Origin: Bacteroidota bacterium
GTDB lineage: Bacteria; Bacteroidota; Bacteroidia; Chitinophagales; Chitinophagaceae
Direction of reading: 5' to 3'
NCBI GenBank assembly: GCA_023386045.1
Contig: JAEWKK010000032.1
Location: forward strand, 1 to 64,000
DNA length: 64,000 nucleotides
In this document: piece after piece, positions 59,617 to 64,000 of the stretch
How positions within the stretch are numbered: the first letter of the stretch is position 1
Layout of the letters: each line of letters begins with the position of its first letter
Notes under the pieces: model-generated
Databases searched by the model: none
What the model was told of the DNA's origin: nothing
Seen by the model: the letters and a program-made list of their open reading frames with translations, nothing else
Made by a program: the position numbers and the translations under genes

Positions 59617-62061
59617 TTACAAACCTTTCCTCCTGGCCATAATTGAAGTGGCCAGGGTAACAAACGAAACGATGGTTATCGAGCTTGCCGGCATCAGGAT
59701 GGCAGCGATCATCGGTGACAACAATGCCTGTACGGCAAAGCCCAATCCTATAAAATTGTACAGGATGGAAATGATGAAGCTTACCATTACTACTTTTCTT
59801 CCAGACCGTGCATAACTCATAAAAGCATCCAGTTGACCCACATGTCCGCTGTCAAGAATGGCATCGGAGGCTGGTGTGAACTGGCTGGTATTTTCTGTAA
59901 CTGCTACTCCTACATTACTTTGTTTAAGCGCACCTGCATCATTCAAACCATCACCCAGCATCAATACCCGGCGGCCTTCCTTTTCCTGCAGATCCCTGAT
60001 GTATTGCAGTTTGGTCTGTGGTGACTGGTTAAATAAAATAGGTGTCTCCTGGCCAAATATCTCCCTGAGGTTTTCTTTTTCAGCATCATTATCTCCAGAT
60101 AAAACATGCAGCTGGAAGCCACGTGCTTCGAGGGCATTTACCATTTCGCGAACACCTTCGCGATAGCTATTATTGACCTGGTAATAACCTTTTACATCAC
60201 CTTCAATGGAGATCCAGACTTCCGCTGTATCGCTGATCTTTTGCGCAAGCTTGCCCCTGACATAGCTCAAAGAGCCGGCCCTTACAAGATCTCCATGAAT
60301 GATGGCTTCAATGCCCTTGCCCGTAAATTCCTGGAATTCAAATACCGGAAGTGGCGTGGTGATGCCCTTCATCAACAAATGCTCTTTCAACATTCTGCTT
60401 AGGGGATGTGCCGATTCCTTTACAAGCGAATAAACCAGTTGCTCTTCCTGTTCTTTCAATGGAAGACCGATGAATTCAATGCTTGCGGTATTCGTATGCG
60501 TTAAAGTACCGGTCTTGTCAAATACAACCGTATTGACCTTTGACAGGGATTCAATAACTGAAGCATTTTTAAGATAGAGTTGGTTTCTTCCAAAATGCCT
60601 CAGCATATTACCGAACGTAAAAGTGGCCGACAGCAAAAGTGAACAAGGACAGGCAACGATAAGAGCAGCTGTAACTGCCGGAAGTATATTGGCCGGGTTA
60701 ACGATTGCCCAATAGATGCCTGCAATAGCAGCAACAACAAAAAGAGCCAAAGTAAAATAACGGCTCCAGGGATGAATAAATGATTTCTCTTTGTTTTTCT
60801 GCTCGGCAAAAACATCGTTATTATTCCACAACTGCGTGATATAGCTTTGCGAAACTGTTTTGATTACTTCAAGTTCAATGCTTCCACCCAATTGCCTTGC
60901 ACCTGCATAGATCAATTCACCTTTTTTCTTCTGAACGGGAATTTCTTCTCCAGATACAAAACTGTAGTCAATATTGGCTTCACCATGGAGCAGCACTGCA
61001 TCGGCTGGCACCATTTCATTATTGCGAACAAGAATATGATCTCCTTTTTTCAGTGATGTAATAGTGAGTGCGGATTCCGTTCCATTTTTTATAACGGTAA
61101 CGCCAAGAGGGAAATAGGATTTATAATCACGGTCAAAAGAAAAGGAGTCATAGGTTTTATTCTGGAACCATCGGCCCACCAGCATGAATAAAACAATACC
61201 ACTCATGCTGTCAAAATATCCGGCACCGGTACCGCTTAATACTTCATAAGTACTCCTGGAGAAAGTCATAAGGATGGAAAGAGCGATAGGAGCGTCGATG
61301 TTCAGCCAGTTTTGTCGCAAACCTTTCCAGGCTGAAACAAAGAAATCAGAAGCGCTATAAAAAAATACAGGCAGGGCAAGAAGTAAATTGAGATAGGAAA
61401 AAAGCTTAGCAAGAAATTCCTGGTCAATATCTCCCGTTGAAAAATATTCGGGAAAACTCAGCATCATGATATTGCTGAAGCAAAATCCTGCAACACCTAT
61501 TTTATAAAACTGGCGCCTGTCGATTTTTTTTGTTTTCTTTTTTTCTCCGTCATCAAAGCTGATATAAGGTTCATATCCTACAAAGGCCAGTAGTTCCACG
61601 ATCTTTCTCAGACTGGTTTGGGATGGGTCATAAGCTATAAAAACTTCTTTTCGCTGGAAATTGGTTTTGGAACTGATGATGCCTGGATTAATCGTATGAA
61701 GGTTTTCGAGCAACCAGATACAGGAAGCACAGTGCATTTGAGGCAGGTAGAAATTCAGCTGGTGCTGTTTTCCATCCGTAAAACGAAGAAGCTTGTGAAG
61801 CACTTCGTCATTATCCAGGTAAGCGTATTTATCAGAATTAAATTTTCCTTTGACCTTGATGCCTGGCGTGTTGCTCAAATCATAATAGTTACACAGCCCG
61901 TTTTCTTTGAGTAATCCATAAATGAATTTGCATCCTTCGCAACAGAAGTAATGATCATCTTCCCTGATGGAATTATCACAGGATTCACCGCAATGATAGC
62001 AGGTTGTGACAACAGGAAGGTCCTTATTGCGTTTTCGTGGTGGTGCTTCAATCGTGGACAT
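59617..62061 (-). CDS. ccoI: Copper-translocating P-type ATPase CcoI
   Basis: Pumps copper to the periplasm for CcoN assembly. 814 residues: an N-terminal Cys-rich ATPase-cat_bd domain (CYHCGESC, CCEGCKFIY), an HMA domain with MHCASCIWLLE, eight helices, the CPC metal site in IVACPCSLLLSATF, phosphorylation motif FDKTGTLTHTN, SAHPLSRM, and hinge MLGDGLNDAGAL. The ATG at 62061 gives MSTIEAPPRKRN; the sequence GATTTTTG just upstream resembles the -7 box. Confidence 0.94.
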   Translation of the reverse strand: MSTIEAPPRKRNKDLPVVTTCYHCGESCDNSIREDDHYFCCEGCKFIYGLLKENGLCNYYDLSNTPGIKVKGKFNSDKYAYLDNDEVLHKLLRFTDGKQHQLNFYLPQMHCASCIWLLENLHTINPGIISSKTNFQRKEVFIAYDPSQTSLRKIVELLAFVGYEPYISFDDGEKKKTKKIDRRQFYKIGVAGFCFSNIMMLSFPEYFSTGDIDQEFLAKLFSYLNLLLALPVFFYSASDFFVSAWKGLRQNWLNIDAPIALSILMTFSRSTYEVLSGTGAGYFDSMSGIVLFMLVGRWFQNKTYDSFSFDRDYKSYFPLGVTVIKNGTESALTITSLKKGDHILVRNNEMVPADAVLLHGEANIDYSFVSGEEIPVQKKKGELIYAGARQLGGSIELEVIKTVSQSYITQLWNNNDVFAEQKNKEKSFIHPWSRYFTLALFVVAAIAGIYWAIVNPANILPAVTAALIVACPCSLLLSATFTFGNMLRHFGRNQLYLKNASVIESLSKVNTVVFDKTGTLTHTNTASIEFIGLPLKEQEEQLVYSLVKESAHPLSRMLKEHLLMKGITTPLPVFEFQEFTGKGIEAIIHGDLVRAGSLSYVRGKLAQKISDTAEVWISIEGDVKGYYQVNNSYREGVREMVNALEARGFQLHVLSGDNDAEKENLREIFGQETPILFNQSPQTKLQYIRDLQEKEGRRVLMLGDGLNDAGALKQSNVGVAVTENTSQFTPASDAILDSGHVGQLDAFMSYARSGRKVVMVSFIISILYNFIGLGFAVQALLSPMIAAILMPASSITIVSFVTLATSIMARRKGL

Positions 62062-62140
62062 ACTGCGGGCAAAAATCCATCGCAATGCCCTGGAACAAAC
62101 TGAGAAGCATCATTTTAAAAGATGAGATAAATCAGGCAGG

Positions 62141-62253
62141 AGATCATGGTTCATGGTTCATAGATCATAGCAGATGGGCATATAGCATATAGCTTATGGC
62201 TCGTAGTAAAATCAGCTAGTCTTGTCACCCTGTAAAGGGACCCTGTAAAGGAG
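62141..62253. repeat. Period-7 array with CTTGTCACCCTG tail
   Basis: GGTTCAT GGTTCAT AGATCAT, then GGCATAT AGCATAT AGCTTAT GGCTCGT to about 62207. CTTGTCACCCTGTAAAGGG (62221-62239) follows; a 13-bp tandem repeat CCCTGTAAAGGGA/CCCTGTAAAGGAG covers 62228-62253. The same tail follows the arrays at 5.1 and 8.0 kb. The 200-base gap 62062-62261 has no gene. Confidence 0.75.
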
Positions 62254-62261
62254 TCATCTTT

Positions 62262-63587
62262 TTAAGAGTCAAGCTCAACTGCCCATCGGTCGCGGTCGTC
62301 GGGACTGAATTTCCAGGGAGCAAAATTGTTTTCAATATTGCTATACATGCCATTCCATTCTGCCGGCTGGTTGCTTTCTTCCAGTGCCAGGTAGCGCTTC
62401 AGCTGGTTGATGATGTGAAGAGGGTGGATCAATACAGGGCAGGCCTGTACACAAGCCTGGCAGGAGGTGCAGGCCCACAATTCTTCTGTAGTAATATAAT
62501 CGTGCAAAAGTGATTTTCCATCATCAGTGAACTGACCATTCTTATCCCTATTGGCACCTACTTCTTCCATGCGGTCACGAGTATCCATCATGATCTTTCT
62601 GGGTGAAAGCAATTTGCCAGTTTGATTAGCAGGACAAGCCTCTGTGCAACGTCCGCATTCCGTACAGGTATAGGCATCCATCAGGTTTTTCCAGGAGAGG
62701 TCAAATACATCCTTCGCTCCAAATTTCTTATGTTCTTCAGAGGCTGCTTCTGCAGGAACCGTTTCTGGCTGCATGGCATACATCACTTCCTTTTGTATCT
62801 CCGGCATATTGTTCATCTTGCCCTGGGGCTGAAGTCTTGCATAATAGGTGTTTGGAAATGCAAGTATGATATGCAGGTGCTTGGAATAGGGTAGATAATT
62901 CAGGAAAACAAAAATCCCGGCAATATGTAACCACCAGGCAGCTCTTTCTATAACCACCAGAGTAGCACTATCTGTATTTTGAAATAATGGAGTAATGAAA
63001 CCCGAAACCCAGAATTGTGCTGTTTGTACTTCACCATAATGTCCATATCCCTGGAGCTGCAAGGCTTTATCAGCAGCATTCATGGTAAGGAAGAGGCTCA
63101 TGAGCACAATCTCAAAAAAGAGAATGTAGTTGGCATCACTGCGTGGCCAGCCATTGAGCTCCTTCATATTAAGTCTTTTTACCCGCACCAGATTTCTCCT
63201 GATCAGGAAGATGACACAAGAAGCCAGCACAAGAAAGGCAAGGACTTCAAAGAAATTAATAACAAAGCTGTAAAAATCACCGAGTCCCGGTGCAAATAGG
63301 CGGTGTGTTCCAAAGATGCCATCGAGGATGATCTCCAGTATTTCAATATTAATGATGATGAAACCTGCATACACTGCAAAGTGGAGCAAAGCCACCAGTG
63401 GTTTGTCAAACATCCGCTTCTGTCCGAATGCCATCAGCAAAACATTTTTCCACCTGTCTGGATCCGGAGACATCTTCTCATCTCGACCTAACCTGATATT
63501 ACGGCTGATGAACTTTACCTTTCTTGCGAAGATCCAAACCGCTGCTGCTGTAAGCAGGATGAATAAAATTTGTTGTGCCAACTGCAT
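62262..63587 (-). CDS. Membrane-bound [4Fe-4S] reductase, heterodisulfide reductase-like
   Basis: A 441-residue protein. Five or six N-terminal helices (QQILFILLTAAAVWIFARKV, LLHFAVYAGFIIINIEILEI, WLHIAGIFVFLNYLPYSK) with His residues that could bind haem b. The C-terminal half has two [4Fe-4S] ferredoxin sites: CTECGRCTEACPANQ and CTSCQACVQACPVL. Homologues pair with a CCG-domain protein to pass electrons between the membrane pool and a soluble acceptor; that partner is encoded at 49499. The ATG at 63587 is used; an upstream frame extension crosses the divergent gene. Confidence 0.88.
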   Translation of the reverse strand: MQLAQQILFILLTAAAVWIFARKVKFISRNIRLGRDEKMSPDPDRWKNVLLMAFGQKRMFDKPLVALLHFAVYAGFIIINIEILEIILDGIFGTHRLFAPGLGDFYSFVINFFEVLAFLVLASCVIFLIRRNLVRVKRLNMKELNGWPRSDANYILFFEIVLMSLFLTMNAADKALQLQGYGHYGEVQTAQFWVSGFITPLFQNTDSATLVVIERAAWWLHIAGIFVFLNYLPYSKHLHIILAFPNTYYARLQPQGKMNNMPEIQKEVMYAMQPETVPAEAASEEHKKFGAKDVFDLSWKNLMDAYTCTECGRCTEACPANQTGKLLSPRKIMMDTRDRMEEVGANRDKNGQFTDDGKSLLHDYITTEELWACTSCQACVQACPVLIHPLHIINQLKRYLALEESNQPAEWNGMYSNIENNFAPWKFSPDDRDRWAVELDS

Positions 63588-63627
63588 AATTGGTGCTAAT
63601 TTAAGCGCTGTAAAATTAGGAGCCAAA

Positions 63628-64000
63628 ATGGAAACCTTGCAAACAAAGAATTGTGTATTAGACCAGGATGCAATTACAAGAAAGCTAAAACGCATGGCAC
63701 TTGAAGTGGCAGAACGTAACAGTGATGAGAATGAACTGATCATTGCAGGCATTGCAGGCAATGGTGAAGTAGTAGCCAAAAACCTTGTAGCTGAATTAAA
63801 AAAGATCAGCAAAATACAAATCCACACCACAACTGTTCAACTCAATAAGAAAGATCCGCTTCAGGTTAATTTCCATCCACAGATCGTTCCAGAAAACAAA
63901 ACCATCATCATAGTGGATGATGTTGCCAATACCGGCAAAACCATGATGTATGCCTTCAAACCACTGCTTGATGCACATCCCAAAAAAGTTCAGACCCTGG
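63628..64000 (+). CDS. PyrR-like phosphoribosyltransferase (5' part, runs off the window)
   Basis: An AGGAG box at 63617-63622 precedes the ATG. The first 124 residues are visible: the N-terminus (METLQTKNCVLDQDAITRKL), the LIIAGIAGNGEVVAKNL segment, and the PRPP-binding loop IIIVDDVANTGKTMMYA. Homologous PyrR-like enzymes use uracil or regulate pyrimidine genes; Bacteroidota carry such phosphoribosyltransferases of unclear specificity. Divergent from the iron-sulfur reductase gene. Truncated by the window edge. Confidence 0.85.
   Translation, partial: METLQTKNCVLDQDAITRKLKRMALEVAERNSDENELIIAGIAGNGEVVAKNLVAELKKISKIQIHTTTVQLNKKDPLQVNFHPQIVPENKTIIIVDDVANTGKTMMYAFKPLLDAHPKKVQTL

Overview
The window looks like a chromosomal segment of a Bacteroidota member, most plausibly Chitinophagaceae or a close relative. 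Pointers are TAnnTTTG promoter boxes instead of sigma-70 boxes, weak Shine-Dalgarno use with many TTG/GTG starts, a fused CcoNO cytochrome oxidase, a DUF4199 protein, a SprB-repeat lipoprotein, a carboxypeptidase-regulatory-domain outer-membrane receptor, and the secG/lptE/sigma-54 activator/miaB neighbourhood. There is no rRNA, CRISPR array, prophage module or recognisable transposase gene. Two tRNA-Pro genes are present.

Layout. 0.2-9.5 kb: a tandem pair of secreted paralogues, thrS-infC, an isoprenylcysteine-methyltransferase-like membrane protein, a secreted protein, an OmpA-family protein, a YjbR protein and a lipoprotein. 9.6-11.4 kb: lepA. 11.6-25.4 kb (minus strand): a surface-glycan block with four glycosyltransferases, a SAM methyltransferase, a Wzm/Wzt ABC exporter, GDP-D-glycero-D-manno-heptose synthesis (hddA, gmhA and an hddC-gmhB fusion), a DUF4199 protein and a dihydroorotase homologue lacking metal ligands. 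25.5-28 kb: tRNA-Pro(CGG), a hairpin-repeat array, and a FIST sensor gene overlapping an adenylate cyclase gene. 28-34.6 kb: SprB/cytochrome-like lipoprotein, a GT-C-like membrane protein pair, a chromate-transporter family protein, tRNA-Pro(GGG) with the same hairpin family and a tRNA remnant, then trmH and a TlpA-like thioredoxin. 34.6-37.8 kb: an AT-rich island bounded by two copies of the 3' end of the tlpA-like gene. 38.4-46.1 kb (minus): thioredoxin-like protein, YihY, MltG, SecG, LptE, sigma-54 activator, MiaB. 46.2-53.2 kb: TonB-type receptor and assorted genes. 53.2-62.1 kb (minus): a complete cbb3 oxidase cluster (ccoI, ccoS, ccoNO, ccoQ, ccoP, ccoG, ccoH, safE-like). 62.3 kb to the end: a membrane iron-sulfur reductase and the start of a PyrR-like phosphoribosyltransferase.

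How the genes work together. The glycan block can make, modify and export a heptose-containing surface polysaccharide. LptE and the barrel proteins serve the same envelope. The cbb3 cluster encodes the oxidase, its copper and haem maturation factors and an electron-transfer accessory protein, for respiration at low oxygen.

The least explained material is intergenic. Three unrelated repeat families occur: hairpins with a conserved loop and covarying stems behind both tRNA-Pro genes; long arrays with a strict 7-bp period but changing motif; and a dispersed ~48-bp element ending in GTTGYGTCRCWCACTTGTAC. The island between the duplicated tlpA ends, carrying an orphan response regulator, a secreted six-cysteine protein, a tiny membrane protein and a secreted helical protein, is the best candidate for an undescribed system. 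All calls come from reading the sequence; no database search was run.
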